A program made the position numbers and the translations under genes. Of a DNA stretch of 64,000 nt, positions 20,641 to 32,290 are shown piece by piece. The stretch is from Cercis canadensis (lineage: Eukaryota > Streptophyta > Magnoliopsida > Fabales > Fabaceae): contig QAOA01005732.1 in the NCBI GenBank assembly GCA_003255065.1, forward strand, positions 95,244 through 159,243, given 5' to 3'. Every line of letters begins with the position of its first letter. Position 1 is the stretch's first letter. Under the pieces are notes generated by a model. That model saw only the letters and a list, made by a program, of their open reading frames with translations, had not been told where the DNA came from and did no database searches.

Positions 20641-22398
20641 ATGGAAGGGATTCCGGGTCAGAGAAGAGATTTTGGGATTGAGCTAGATGGAATGAAGGGT
20701 CGAATAGATGAAATACTAAAATTGCTTACTGAAAGTTTGAAACTGAAGGAGGTGTCTAAAAGCCCAAGCAATATCACAATTTTCCCAATTTCTCTAGCAA
20801 CTTCATTTTCACCATTGCCGTCAAATGAGCAAATTTCTTCAACTTTCCAATTTACTCTGATATGGGGGATGCCTCCACACATGATGGCTCCTACATCTAC
20901 CCTGGTGCATGAATTTGACCCAAATTCAGCAATTTCACCTATTGCCCAATCATAGGACACCTGATATACCATGTTACCACCACCTGCTATTTCAGTTGTG
21001 TATCTAATTGAAGCTACCTTCAATCCAAACGAGAACTAAGGTGGTGTTTTCACCTATACGCACCCGATTACTCACCATGTCCCTAATTCCACCACGCAAA
21101 ATCCACCATTAACCATGCACTTTGAGAAGGGGAATAAGGGGATATGAGGGAGAAAATCATATGACTAAGCAAAAGGAAAAGTTGCTAACGCTTGAAGAAA
21201 GGATCTGAGCTAGGGAATGGACTAGCTCTTTTGGTGCTGTGGGAATCAAGCAGTTACGACTTACTCTAAATGTGTCAATCTCTAGAGAATTTAAGCTTCC
21301 TAAATTTCAAAAGTATGATGGTACAGGTAACCCAAAGTTTCACCTGGTGTCGTACATTACTAAGATGGCTACGATAGATGAGGATAAGATGGTGATGATC
21401 CACTTCTTCCCTAAGTGTCTGACTAGTTCTGACTGATGTTGCTTACAATTGGTTCATGAACCTGGACTGTACCAAGATATGGAGTTGGGCAAATTTGGCA
21501 GATGTCTTTTTAAAGTAGTATAAGTTTAACTATAATATTGCTCCTACAAGAAAGCAACTGAAGACTATGCAAAAGAAGATGAATGAGTCCTTTAGAGAGT
21601 ATGCACAAAAGTGGAGGACCTTAGCAGCAAAAGTTCAACCTCCACTTCTTGATTCTGAATTGTGCATTATCTTTCTTGATACTCTGAAATTTTCATACCT
21701 TGAACTGATGGATGGTTGTCCATTTCATGAGTTTACTGATATAATTAAAGTGGGAGAAATGATAGAAGGCCTTGTAAGGTCAGGAAAGTTACAAGTGGCT
21801 AATGTTAAGAGTAATGGCTCTAGCCAAAGGAAATGGAATTTTCAAAAGAAGAATGAGGGAGAAGTAAATTGGGTAGAAACACAGGGGGCACCATCATACT
21901 TTCAACTTCGAGGCCCATATTATTCTCCAATTCTCATTTTCTCTCTTCCATATCAAGTCAATGCAATCCCACCATTGTTTCCACAAAACACACAAAATCA
22001 TCCACATCCTTATACTTTTCACCAAACCTCACCTCAAGGCTATCTGGCTCCTCGAGCACTTTTCAAAAGACCTGATCGTGGCCAACCTAGGACTCCTAGG
22101 AATCAATAACCTTTTCCCAATATTCCCATAACTAGAGCTAAATTGTTCAAGCAATTATGTGATGTCCAGTTGATTGCACTTCGTCATATGGAACTTTCAA
22201 AGTCACATTTTCTTCATTAGTACAATCCAAATCTCAAATGTGACTGTCATAGGGGAGCAATTGGACATTCTATTGAAGATTGTGAGGGGTTCAAGAATGT
22301 GGTGCTTCAACTGATTAAGCATGGAGTAATTCAGATAAAGGAAATTGCAGTTGTACCCAATGTAGCTACAAACCCACTGTCTAATCATAGAGCTAAAG
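20641..22398 (+). pseudogene. gag of element C (Ogre/Tat type), broken
   Basis: Capsid-type protein gene of the Tat lineage, in fragments. Begins MEGIPGQRRDFGIELDGMKG. Later come a leucine-rich segment, FKLPKFQKYDGTGNPKFHL, a YNWFMNLD segment (about 21,440), MNESFREYAQKWRTLAAK (21,580) and a conserved FSYLELMDG part. Near 22,230 a zinc-finger-like CDCHRGAIGHSIEDC is followed by FKNVVLQLIKHG. Stops occur after 20,955 and near 21,515 and 22,108, and frames shift around 21,230 and 21,435. Homologous genes are continuous, so this copy is dead. A proline-rich stretch (21,930-22,090) precedes the zinc-finger part. The pol genes that normally follow are missing. Confidence 0.8.
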
Positions 22399-24449
22399 GT
22401 TGAGAAGATCCCGTTGAAAATTGAAAGGTGATTCAAGAAGGATGTTGGTCGAGCTTGCTTTTGTGTTGCTTTAAGTAATTTCTTTTATTGTTAAATGTTT
22501 ATCTTGTCAATTTTCTTTTTTTAGCCCAAGTCTAAGGCTAATAGAGTTCATTCAATGTTGAGACCTTATGTTATTTGGCTTCAATTAATGAAATGATCAT
22601 GCATTTTCTTTTACCATCTTTATTATTCTTACTTGACTTATTCTTTTAGAATCATAGTCCTTCTAAAAAAAACTTCAAAAGTTTTTCTTTTGAGAAGTTA
22701 CAATTGACACAAAGATGATAAATTTGAGAATGATGGAAAAAGAATACCTCATAAGAAAAAAAAAATTTCAAATAAATTTTAAGCTGCACAAGTAAACTTT
22801 TTCGATGATCAAAGACATTCTTTGTTCCCCAAACATTGTAGAATATCCTTAGTTACCCATTTGAGCTTGAAGAAGTGAGTCGTTTCTTAATTCCTAATTC
22901 ATGTATTCCCTTGGGAAGGGTAGAACTCTAATAAGCTTTCATGACAAAATTCAAATGCCAAGAGTGATGATTTCCTTTCTTCTATCCAAACACATCATAT
23001 CCATTTGCCAAACCACGTTGAACTTTAAATTTTCCTTCATACCTAATGAGAATCATACCCGGGCTATAATGACAATCAACTTGTTAAGGATGTATTCAAA
23101 ACCTCAATGGACTTGCCAAAAAGAAAGTGAAAATACAATAGAAGTGTAAAAGAGAGGAAAACTCTCCAAAAGAGGAAAAGAAAAAGAAAAGAAAAACTAT
23201 TCAAGAGGTAAAAAAATCCTTTCCCAAAAACAAGAGACAAAAAAAAAAGTATTCCTTCTAAATGGTTGAGGAATAAGAAAGACAGTCCATGTGATAAAAA
23301 TGACAATAAGAAGACCTCAGGTTATGAAAAGCAAGATTCTCATTGTTGTCCCAACATCAAATATTTAAGCCTTTATATCCCTTCTTTCATTAGTCATATC
23401 TTACATCCCTAAAATCACATTGCAACCCTTAAGTATTCTCTTGGTAAATGAATGTTGGCATAAAAGTCTATTGGAATTAGGTGTTGAAGAAAATAAAGAA
23501 ATAAGGTAAGGGACAAAATCAAGTGTTGAGCTTTTATTCTTTCATTTCAAAATAAAAGTCATTTACCCTAAGACCCCATTACAAGATTTTAAAGATCTCC
23601 TTGAGGATTGGTTTGTTTGAATCCATAAACTGGGGCAAAATTTTTCATGAAAAAATTTGGTTTAAAAAAATGAAATAAAACTGGGGCAAAGCCTGATTCA
23701 AGAAAAATATATTTTGTGTCAATTGCAACCCTCAAAGGGAATATCTTCAAATCCCTTCCATTAGGGCAAATTTTTATTCTTCAAATTTGCAAATTGTCAT
23801 AACCATAGGGTTTTATGTCCTAACTTTTGCTTCAATGATCCTCCCCAGTGCCTAACATTGGGGCAACTTTTGGCTAGCCAAAATTCATTTCTTGCACAAC
23901 TTTGTCTTTGATAAGTTGATCCTTTGCATAAATCAAGGATCTCATATCCTATTTCATTTCTATCATTTATCCACCATTATTTTTCTTTGAATCAATGACT
24001 CATCTCATTAATTTTGCCAAATAAAATAACAATGGCTCATACACAATTGACATGACAAGCATTAGCAATTGAAAGACTAGCTTAAAGCATTCCCATGATC
24101 TTTGCAAAAGTTAACATTTATAAAGATTTATGAATAATGAAGTCTCTAGGATTAGACCCTACACTAGAGAAAAATTTGATTGAGCAAATTTCTCATTGAG
24201 CAAGCAACTTGCACTTTTTAAATTTAGTGTCTTTAATTTAAGCATGGGCTCTGACCCACCAATTTTACTCCCTTGCATTCTGGGCCTTGACCCACTATTT
24301 TACTTCTTGTAATTCCTTTAGGCTTGACCCATTATCATATTACCATTTTTGGGCCCTGCCCGTTCCTGTTATTTTTCTTGTATATCATATCATTTTTCAA
24401 ATTTTTTCATGTTCACTCAAGGCCTTAACCCATGACATACTCCTCTTCC
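22399..24449 (+). other. Non-coding 3' region of element C before the array
   Basis: No pol domain is recognisable in any frame. Recurrent ACTGGGGCAAA words occur near 23,630-23,690. At 24,244-24,440 several loosely spaced copies of a GGGCCTTGACCC-type segment appear at about 30-70 base intervals. These may be decayed repeats of the same kind as the following array. The minus frame at 23,076-23,306 is low-complexity. Confidence 0.5.
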
Positions 24450-26325
24450 TTTATTTTTCTTGTCAAAGCCCTTCGGCGGATGAGGCATCTTTATTTTTCT
24501 TGTCAAAGCCCTTCAGCAGAGGAGACACCTTTATTTTTCTTGTCAAAATCCTTCAACAGAGGAGGCAAATTTATTTTTCTTATCAAAGCCCTTCGGCAAA
24601 AGAGGCACTTTTATTTTTCTTGTCAAAGTTTTTTGGCGGAGGAGATAGTTTATTTTTCTTGTCAAAGTCCTTCGGCGGAGGAGACACATTTTTTTTGTTG
24701 TCAAAGTCCTTCGACAGAAGAGACAGTTTATTTTTCTTGTCAAAGTCCATCGGCAGATGAGGCACCTTTATTTTTCTTGTCAAAGCCCTTCGGCAGAAAA
24801 GGCACCTTTATTTTTCTTGTCAATGCCTTTCGACGAAGGAGGCATCTTTATGTTTCTTGTCAAAGCCCTTCGGCAAAGGAGGCAGTTTTATTTTTCTTGT
24901 CAAAGTTCTTTGGTAGAGGAGGCACCATTTATTTTTCCTGGCAAAGTCCTTCGGCATAGGAGGCATCTTTATTTTTTCTGTCAAAGTCCTTTGACAGATG
25001 AGGCACATTTCTTTTTCTTGTAAAAGTCTTTTGGTGGAGGAGGCAATTTATTTTTCTTGTCAAAATCCTTCGGCGGAGGAGGCATGTTTCTTTTTGTTGT
25101 CAAAGTCTTTCAACAGAGGAGGCAGCTTATTTTTCTTATCAAAGTCCTTCTGCGGAGGAGGCATATTTATGTTTCTTATCAAAGCCCTTCAGCAGGGGAG
25201 ACACCTTTATTTTTCTTGTCAAAGTCCTTTGGTGGAGGAGGTAGTTTATTTTTCTTGTCCAAGTCCTTCGGCAGAGGAGACATCCTTTATTTTTCCTGTC
25301 AAAGTCCTTCAGCATAGGAAGCACATTTATTTTTCTTGTCAAAGCCCTTCGGAAGATAAGAGACCTTTATTTTTTTTTGTCAAAGCCCTTCAGCAGATGA
25401 GACATCTTTATTTTTCTTGTCAAAGTCCATCGGAAAAGGAGGCACCTTTTATTTTTCCTGTCAAAGTCCTTCAGCAGAGGAGGCACATTTATTTTTCCTG
25501 TCAAAGCCCTTCAGCGAAGGTGGCACGTTTATTTTTCTTGTCAAAGCCCTTCGGCAGAGGAGGCACTTTTATTTTTCTTGTAAAAGCCCTTCAACAGAGT
25601 AGGCAGTTTATTTTTCTTGTCAAAGTCCTTCGGCGAAGGAGACACATTTCTTTTTGTTGTCAAAGTCCTTCGACGGAAGAGGCGGTTTATTTTTCTTGTG
25701 AAAGTACTTTGACAGAGGAGGCATCTTTATCTTTCTTATCAAAGTCTTTCGGCAGAGGAGGCACATTTATTTTTCATGTCATAGCCCTTCGGTAGAAGAG
25801 GTATTTTTATTTTTCTTGTCAAAGTCCTTTGGCAGAGGAGACACCTTTATTTTCCTTGTCAAAGTCCTTCGGCGAAGGAGGCACATTTATTTTCCTTGCC
25901 AAAGTCCTTCGGCGGATGAGGCATCTTTCTTTTTGTTGTTAAAGTCCTTCGGCGGAGAAGGAACATTAATTTTTCTAATCAAAGCCATTCGGCGGAGGAG
26001 GCAATTTGTTTTACTTGTCAAAGTCCTTCGGGGGTGGAGGGACTTTTATTTTTCTTGTCAAAGTCCTTCGGTAGAGGAGGAATCTTTCTTTTTGTTGTTA
26101 AAGTCCTTCGGCAGAGAAGGCACATTTATTTTTCTAATCAAAGCCCTTCGGCGGAGGAGGCACTTTGTTTTACTTGTCAAAGTCCTTTGGCAGAGGAGGC
26201 ACATTTATTTTTCTAATCAAAGCCCTTCGGTGGAGGTGACAATTTGTTTTTCTTGTCTAAGTCCTTCGGTAGAAGAAGTGCATTTATTTTTCCTGTCAAA
26301 GTTCTTCGGCGGAGGAGGCACCGTT
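24450..26325 (+). repeat. 41-bp tandem array in the 3' region of element C
   Basis: About 45 units of 41-42 bases. A typical unit is TTTATTTTTCTTGTCAAAGC followed by CCTTCGGCGGAGGAGGCACC. Units differ mostly by A/G and C/T changes in the CTTCGGCRGAGGAGG part. The unit length is not a multiple of three and the unit lacks stops in any forward frame, so long artificial frames run through all three phases. Arrays between pol and the 3' LTR are known in Ogre/Tat elements and can seed satellites. Confidence 0.93.
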
Positions 26326-26468
26326 GTTTTCAATCATGAGTCATCTTGAATAATGACACTTATCTTTTCTTTTATCCCAGACAAAATACTTGTCTACTAT
26401 CTTTACATGTTTCCTACTTGAGGACTTGGAAGGATTCACTTCTCACATCCTTCAAATAGCAAACAAGT

Positions 26469-26482
26469 AAAGAGGGGCAAAC
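26469..26482 (+). other. Polypurine tract of element C
   Basis: AAAGAGGGGCAAAC directly before the 3' LTR start TGTAGACACC. Confidence 0.8.
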
Positions 26483-27695
26483 TGTAGACACCATATTTTG
26501 TCTGGGTCTTTTTTGTGGTATAAAAAAACTTTTTTTAAAAAAAGGAGATACATTCATAATTTTTAATTATTGATTTTTATATGGTTGTTTGGGCTTTTGT
26601 AATGAAGCAAAGCCTAGGCCTAGTCCCATGTTAGTTTAGCCTTTTTTTTTTAGCTAGCCCATTCTTCAATAATTAAATTTTTTCAAATATAAATAAATCA
26701 AAAAATGAGAAAATGAATTTTGTAAATGAATTTTTGTGTCACTAGATCTAGCTAGGCCAATGAGGGAGCAAAGATTAGATTTCCCTCACTCCTTATTGGT
26801 CTAAATTTTAGCACATTATTTTTATTTAGCAATTAACTAAAACAAAAAAAAAAGATCAATTAAAAGAAAATCAATAGAGATGGGTGGTGGAGATTAAAGG
26901 GCAAGATGAGAAAGTGAGAAAAAAAAATATATCTAAAGGGAAAGTACATGTGTGTGTGAAAGAAAAAGAAAGAAAATATCAAAAGAAAGAGGGAGGATGT
27001 GTGCATGAGCTAAACGAAGAAAATATTAGAGAGAAGGCAAGGAGCGAGAGATTTTTATTTTATTTTACTTTATTTTTTCAAATGTAATTAAAGTCCATTC
27101 CCCAAAACAAGTATTGTAATACATAAAATCATACATTTTCATTGCATATAAAAATATATATATTTGTCGCATAGTATCCACATGCCCCTTCACTTATCAT
27201 GGGAGGATAGGGTGAGTCAGTCCTATATGGAATGCGTTTCTCTATCCATAAGTGAATGTAGCATCACCCTGCACGATCGCTTTATGTGATGAAGGAGTAG
27301 AATGATTTAGGTCTCGGAAGAGAAATTATGCATTGCACATCTAAATTCTCTCTCTTTACTTTGGTCAGATATTCCTGTAAATATATTTATTACTTTGGGG
27401 TAAATAAAACACATTTTTTTTGCCATATTTATGTTCGCACAATTAATTTTGGGTAACTGTCTTTAGACTAATGCTGTGGGGTGTCTAACACCTTCCCCAC
27501 GCATAAATAAACTCTCGAACCCTCTCTGGTTCTCAGACCTTTCTTTTTTAAAAAAAAAAAAAAAAGTGGTTTTCCAATTGTTACCTATTTTCTTAATACA
27601 ATTAGTGGTGACTCTAAGTTTTTTTTTTTTGAAAACTAATCTTATTCTTTAAGTCCGTCATTTGCGTTGTAGCGACCTTCGGGTACATTGTGATA
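26483..27695 (+). repeat. 3' LTR of element C
   Basis: TGTAGACACC to TTGTGATA, 1,213 bases, followed by the target duplication AGGAA. Matches 16,796-18,007 throughout. Confidence 0.9.
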
Positions 27696-27700
27696 AGGAA

Positions 27701-28013
27701 GAATATCACAGATCTGACAGTCATGAACGAATCCATCCAATGATTGTTGGCTAACTGTCATGTGGCTCGGGAAGATAAAACATCATGTCAACTCAGCTCT
27801 GTCACCTCGATAAGCACAAAATTAACAGCCATCATCATTACACCACTCTGAACCCCTCGTAGAAGGACATGTGTCCTAATGTTATCAAACTCGTGGGACC
27901 ATGCGTACAATTATTTTCAGTACCAAAGGAAAAATCGCATCAACCCCTTCCTCTAGCTCAGAGATCTTGCAAATCACCGATTTCCATATCTCCGAGCTGT
28001 TGAGGGGGCAAGT
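27701..28013 (+). other. 3' non-coding end of element D with polypurine tract
   Basis: Continuation of D after the insertion of C. No coding content seen. The last bases, TTGAGGGGGCAAG (28,001-28,013), look like the polypurine tract for the LTR that follows. Confidence 0.55.
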
Positions 28014-28294
28014 GTTGATATCCTTTCCTCCATGGCCCATAATGGTTTTGGCCCATTAAGGCCCAACATCAAAATTACCACTATAACCCCAAGTACCCTA
28101 CCTCCTATAAATAGCCTCCACCAATAAATGTAAGGACCTTTGACTCCCCTTTTATTTATTACCTTTCTTAGCTCGGACCACTTCTAACTTAATCTTCGGA
28201 GCTCGGGCATCTCACCCTAGTTCCTTAGCTTTTTTCTATTACTTATGCAATTCAAGCTTTTGATCTCTAGATCCCTCTGACCTCAAGCTCAACA
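28014..28294 (+). repeat. Probable 3' LTR of element D (281 bp)
   Basis: Starts TGTTGATATCC after a polypurine tract and ends AAGCTCAACA, giving TGTTG...CAACA termini. A TATA box TATAAATAG lies at 28,106-28,114. The 5' LTR must lie left of the window, so no target duplication can be checked. A plus-strand LTR with an antisense gene upstream fits a Tat-lineage layout, though this LTR is short for that lineage. Confidence 0.65.
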
Positions 28295-28440
28295 CATGCA
28301 TCATCACTTACCTTTTAAGATTTCTTAAAGAACCAAACTCATAATCATAGTTAAAATATTAGTAGATCCCAGAAGTGATAAACATAGTTAATATAGGTTC
28401 TAGGTTCTAGCATAGCATAGCAGAATAAACATGGGTGCAT
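28295..28440 (-). repeat. Truncated 3' LTR of a copia element
   Basis: On the minus strand, sequence starting TGCACCCATG directly follows the polypurine tract. The rest of the LTR is cut off by the LTR of element D at 28,294. Confidence 0.5.
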
Positions 28441-28452
28441 TCTCCCCCTTTT
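28441..28452 (-). other. Polypurine tract of the copia remnant
   Basis: The minus strand reads AAAAGGGGGAGA about 200 bases downstream of the copia stop codon, a position and sequence usual in plant copia elements. Confidence 0.7.
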
Positions 28453-28648
28453 GACATCATTAAAAAAGGATAGAGTACAAATACATATAGCAACTTGAGT
28501 TTGCACACCTTTTCATCCTCCTAATGGGGAAAGGATCTACAAAACAAAATTGGTGGACTCTCCAATGCTTAAGTTAGTGAAGGTAATATAGAGAAGAAAT
28601 AATAATCAACACATATTAAAGCAAGTTTAGCACCTTGGGGTCACAATA

Positions 28649-29327
28649 TCAAAGTTCATTGCTATTAGACATTCCAAGTTCTCTTTGAATACAACAAAAA
28701 CATTCTTCATTAAGAGGTTTTGTAAAAATATTAGCAAGCTGAAATTCAGTTTGAATGAATTCCATAGAAATATCCCTTTTTTGAACATGGTCTCTAATAA
28801 AATGACGTCTAATGTCAATGTGCTTTGTTCTAGAGTGCATAATAGGATTTTTAGTCAAGTCTGTAGCATTGGTATTATCATACTTGATTGGGATTTGTTC
28901 CAAGTTGAGCTCAAAGTCTTGTAGTTGTTGCTTTATCCAAAGGATTTGAGCATAACAACTTCCAGCTACAACATATTCAGACTCTGTTGTTGACATAGCC
29001 ACACTATTTTTCTTTTTACTATGCCATGAGACAAGAGAATTTCCAAAGAAGTGACATGCTCCATTTGTGCTTTTTCGATTGGTATTGCACCTTGCATAAT
29101 CAGAATTTGAAAATCCTACCAAATTGCTTGAGGCACCTTTAGGATACCACAAGCCCATATTGACAATACCAATAACAAATCTAAGGATTCTCTTGACATC
29201 CATCATGTGAGATTCCTTAGTGTTAGCTTGAAAACGAGTACATAGGCAAACACTAAACATGAGATCAGGCCTACTAGCTGTAAGATATAAAAGTGAGCTA
29301 ATTATTCCTTGATACTTTGTAATATCT
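28649..29327 (-). pseudogene. Ty1/copia reverse transcriptase end and RNase H, 5' truncated
   Basis: The open part gives the end of the copia RT (SSLLYLTASRPDLMFSVC, near 29,250-29,310) and a full RNase H. Visible are SNSDYARC with the first catalytic aspartate, SWHSKKKNSVAMSTTESEY with the catalytic glutamate, and the closing KHIDIRRHFIRDHV and NIFTKPLNEE segments. The last 203 codons from the first internal ATG are free of stops, so this is a young or well-kept copia end. Upstream it is cut at 29,331 by an LTR of a CRM-like element. Gag, protease, integrase and most of RT are not in the window. Confidence 0.85.
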
Positions 29328-29330
29328 ACT

Positions 29331-30154
29331 AATGCGAACCTCTATGGGTTAGTCCCAAATGGTAGAGATTCAATCGCCTGAGAATCATCCAATCATGTTT
29401 GAATTTTCATAAATGTACAAATCAAGAAAAGAAAAAAAAAATGGATAAGGCGCCACATTCTAGACGAGAAAGGGGGAGAGTGATAAGCCGGGGAACGCCA
29501 CAAAAACCTAAGGTTCTTAATAAGTTCAATCAATTCTTCAAAGAAGCAAGGAAGGAGAAAACTCTCAACTTTACTCAAAATGTGTATTCTGACCATTACA
29601 AGGGAAATAACCTCCATTTAAACAAAGCAAAACAACCCTATTCTAGCCTAATTGGATTAAGGGCCTAACCCAACCCCTAACAAGTCTAAACAAGTAATTA
29701 AATGTCTCATAACTAAATAGCTAACATAGCTTAAGTTAAGTTACATTTAAATAGGCCCAAAATGATCAAAAGATAGACCTAACTCAGCTTTTATTAAAAA
29801 TGTGTGTTTTGGGACAAAACTCGCTAAGCTAAAAAAATTGATGGGTGCTGCATCGCAGGGATCCTACCTACTGGGTGTTGTGGCGCTTAAAGCCCTGCCT
29901 GGGGAGTTGTTAGAGGTCAAATTGGGCGCTACGTCACCTGGCTTGGGCACTACGGTGCCAGGGCTCCTGCCCTGTCTTCAGCATCCTTGTTTTCAACCTA
30001 AATTAAGCATACAAACCTTGGGCTTTCATCCAAACTTGTTTCTTGAGCCTTGATCTTCTCTATGAGGCCATTCAAGCCCTCTTGTAGCCTCTTAGCTAGG
30101 GCTCAGGTGATTGGACCTTGCAACGGATCCTTGTGGATGCTTGGATTCTCATCA
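29331..30154 (-). repeat. 3' LTR of CRM-like element E
   Basis: The + strand runs from TAATGCGAACC (family start TGATGCGAACC) to GGATTCTCATCA. GC-rich words (GGGTGCTGC, GGCGC, GGGCGCTACG) lie at about 29,845-29,980. The base run before it, TCTAC, has no partner found at the other end of the complex (AACCC after 44,197). Confidence 0.85.
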
Positions 30155-30297
30155 TTCTCCCTCTCTTCGAAGTGATTCATCCTCGAATCTTCATAAATAT
30201 CAAAGGGAGACAGAAAAGAAACATTAAAAGTGGCACTCACACTATATTCAATAGGAAGCTCTAGTTTATACCTATTATCATTAAAAGAGAGCCTTGA
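30155..30297 (-). pseudogene. Polyprotein C-terminus and polypurine tract of element E
   Basis: Starting at the junction near 30,297 the minus strand reads NDNRYKLELP, then SATFNVSFLSPFD and NHFEERENDEN, the last integrase-region codons before the LTR. The polypurine tract is CGAAGAGAGGGAGAA (30,155-30,169). Everything upstream of NDNRYK is missing, and from about 30,285-30,300 the sequence becomes the + strand linker of element F. Confidence 0.75.
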
Positions 30298-32290
30298 AAG
30301 AAAAGAGAAGCGACATTTTGGTGTATATGCAAAAGAAAGTGAGATCAAGAGAGCATTTTTTTTTCTAATCAGCCCATGTTTGTACTTGTACAAAGAGGTA
30401 GTCTTAGCACTAACGAACTTGACCCTTCTTTGCCTAGTGTTGCTGTGTCTCTTTTACAGGAATTTGAAGATGTTTTTCCCGATGATGGTTCAAGTAGTTT
30501 TCCACCACTTAGGGGAATCAAACGTCAAATTGATTTCATTCCCGGAGTCACTATCCCAAATAGGCCAGCCTATAGAAGCAATATGGAGGAGACAAATGAG
30601 CTTCAAAGACAAGTTGGAGAGCTAATGACAAAAGGACATGTGAAGGAGAGCATGAGCCCATGCGCCGTACCCGTGCTTCTAGTCCCAAAGAAGGATGACA
30701 CTTGGAGAATGTGTGTTGATTGTCGAGCCATCAACAAAATTATTGTAAAGTATCGCCATCCTATTTCTAGATTATATGACATGTTAGATGAGTTATATGG
30801 TTATTGTGTATTTTCAAAAATTGATCTTAAGAGTGGTTATCATCAAATTAGCATGAAAGAGGGTGATGAATGGAAAACCATATTTAAAACAAAATATGAT
30901 TTGTATAAATGGCTAGTTATGCCTTTTGGTTTGACTAATGCCCTTAGTACTTTTATGAGATTGATGAACCATGTTTTGCGATCTTTCATTGGTCAATTTG
31001 TTGTAGTCTATTTTGATGATATATTGATTTATAGAAAGAGTTTGAATGAGTACCTTAATCATTTGCAAAGTGTGTTGAGGAAAGAAAAATTATATGCTAA
31101 TTTGAAAAAGTGTTCCTTTTTCATTAGTCAAGTTATGTTTCTTGGATATATTGTTAGGGCTAAAGGAATAGAAGTTAATGCGGAAAAGGTGAAGGCTATT
31201 AAAGAATAGCCAACACCTAAGAGTGTAGTGATGTTAGAAGTTTTCATGGATTGACTAGTTTCTATAGGTGATTTGTGAAAGATTTTAGTACTATAGTCAC
31301 ACCATTGACTAAAGTTGTAAAGAAAATGTAGATTTAAATGGGAAGATGAGCAAGAAAAGGCTTTCAATCTCATTAAAGAAAGGTTAATTAGTGCCCATTT
31401 TCTTGCTTTACTTGATTTCTCTGAGGCTTTCAAAATTGAGTGTGATGCCTCAAGTATTAGCATTGAAGCCATGTTGATGCAAGAAGGGAAACCTCTTGCA
31501 TACTTTAGTGAGAATCTAAGTGGAGCTACCCTGAATTACCCTACCTACAACAAGGAAATGTATGCTTTGACGAGGTCCTTGGAGACATGGCAACACTACC
31601 TTCTTCCAAAGGAGTTTGTGATTCACACCGATCATGAATCCTTGAAGCACCTAAGAGGACAAGGCAAGTTGCACAAGAGGCATGCCAAGTGGGTGGAATT
31701 CAATGAACAATTTCCTTACATCATCAAGTATAAGCAAGATAAGGAAAATGTGGTGGCCGATACTTTATCTCGGTGGTATACCCTTCTATCAACTCGTAAT
31801 GCAAAATTGTTGGGCTTTGAATATGTTAAGGAATTGTATGCTAGTGACCCTGATATTGCTAATATCTTTAATGCATGTGAGAATGTTTCTTTTGGGAAGT
31901 TCTACAGGCATGAAGGATTTTTGTTTAGAGAAAACAAATTATGTATGCCTAATAGTTCTTTAAGAGAATTGCTTGTGAGAAAGTCGTATGAAGGAGGTCG
32001 AATGGGCCATTTTGGCATTAGAAAAACTATAGATATTTTAAATAAGCATTTCTTTTGGTCTCATATGAAGCCAGATGTTGAAAGATTATGTGAGAAATGC
32101 ATTACTTATAAGCAAGCTAAATCTAAGGTTTTACCGCATGACTTGTATACTTCATTACTTATACTTAGTGAACTTGGGTTGATATTTTTATGGATTTTTT
32201 TTTTGAGTTTGCCTAGAACAAAGAAAGGAAAGGATTTTGTGTTTGTTGTTGTTGATAGGTTCTCCAAGATGACACATTTCATCTCATGCC
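30298..32290 (+). pseudogene. Element F: reverse transcriptase, RNase H and first part of integrase (CRM-like)
   Basis: Plus-strand polyprotein lacking gag and protease. It starts in the linker (KRHFGVYAKESEIK), then reads the [54 protein letters not shown] and the catalytic YFDDILIY (about 31,010). A stop at 31,207 and frameshifts near 31,230 and 31,330 follow. RNase H is seen as [15 protein letters not shown] and [10 protein letters not shown], then VADTLSR. The integrase zinc-binding part ([23 protein letters not shown]) is readable. Near 32,185 a frame change hits the first catalytic aspartate region. At 32,290 the frame is cut by an Athila-like solo LTR and resumes at 33,711. Confidence 0.88.

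Larger units (their letters stand above)
16796..27695 (+). mobile_element. Element C: gag-only Ogre/Tat-type LTR retrotransposon
   Basis: Two LTRs of 1,212 and 1,213 bases and a perfect target duplication AGGAA (16,791-16,795 and 27,696-27,700) define it. The primer site fits tRNA-Arg, as in Ogre/Tat elements. Internally there is a broken gag with the Tat-type gag core and zinc-finger-like motif. No protease, reverse transcriptase, RNase H or integrase could be found. The 3' region carries a long 41-bp tandem array, a known habit of this lineage. An Athila-like solo LTR sits at 18,277-19,705. The LTRs end in TGATA, so the termini are TG...TA rather than TG...CA. It must have moved with enzymes from a relative. 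Confidence 0.88.

Noticed and set aside
20658..21023. 121-codon minus frame
   Set aside because: Antisense shadow of the gag start of element C.
24450..26325. CRISPR-like array
   Set aside because: Units are directly adjacent without unique spacers, they vary along their whole length, and the sequence is a plant retroelement.
24432..26349. Long frames of 175, 265 and 177 codons
   Set aside because: They are translations of the 41-bp tandem array in its three phases, with a 41-residue cyclic pattern and no domain.
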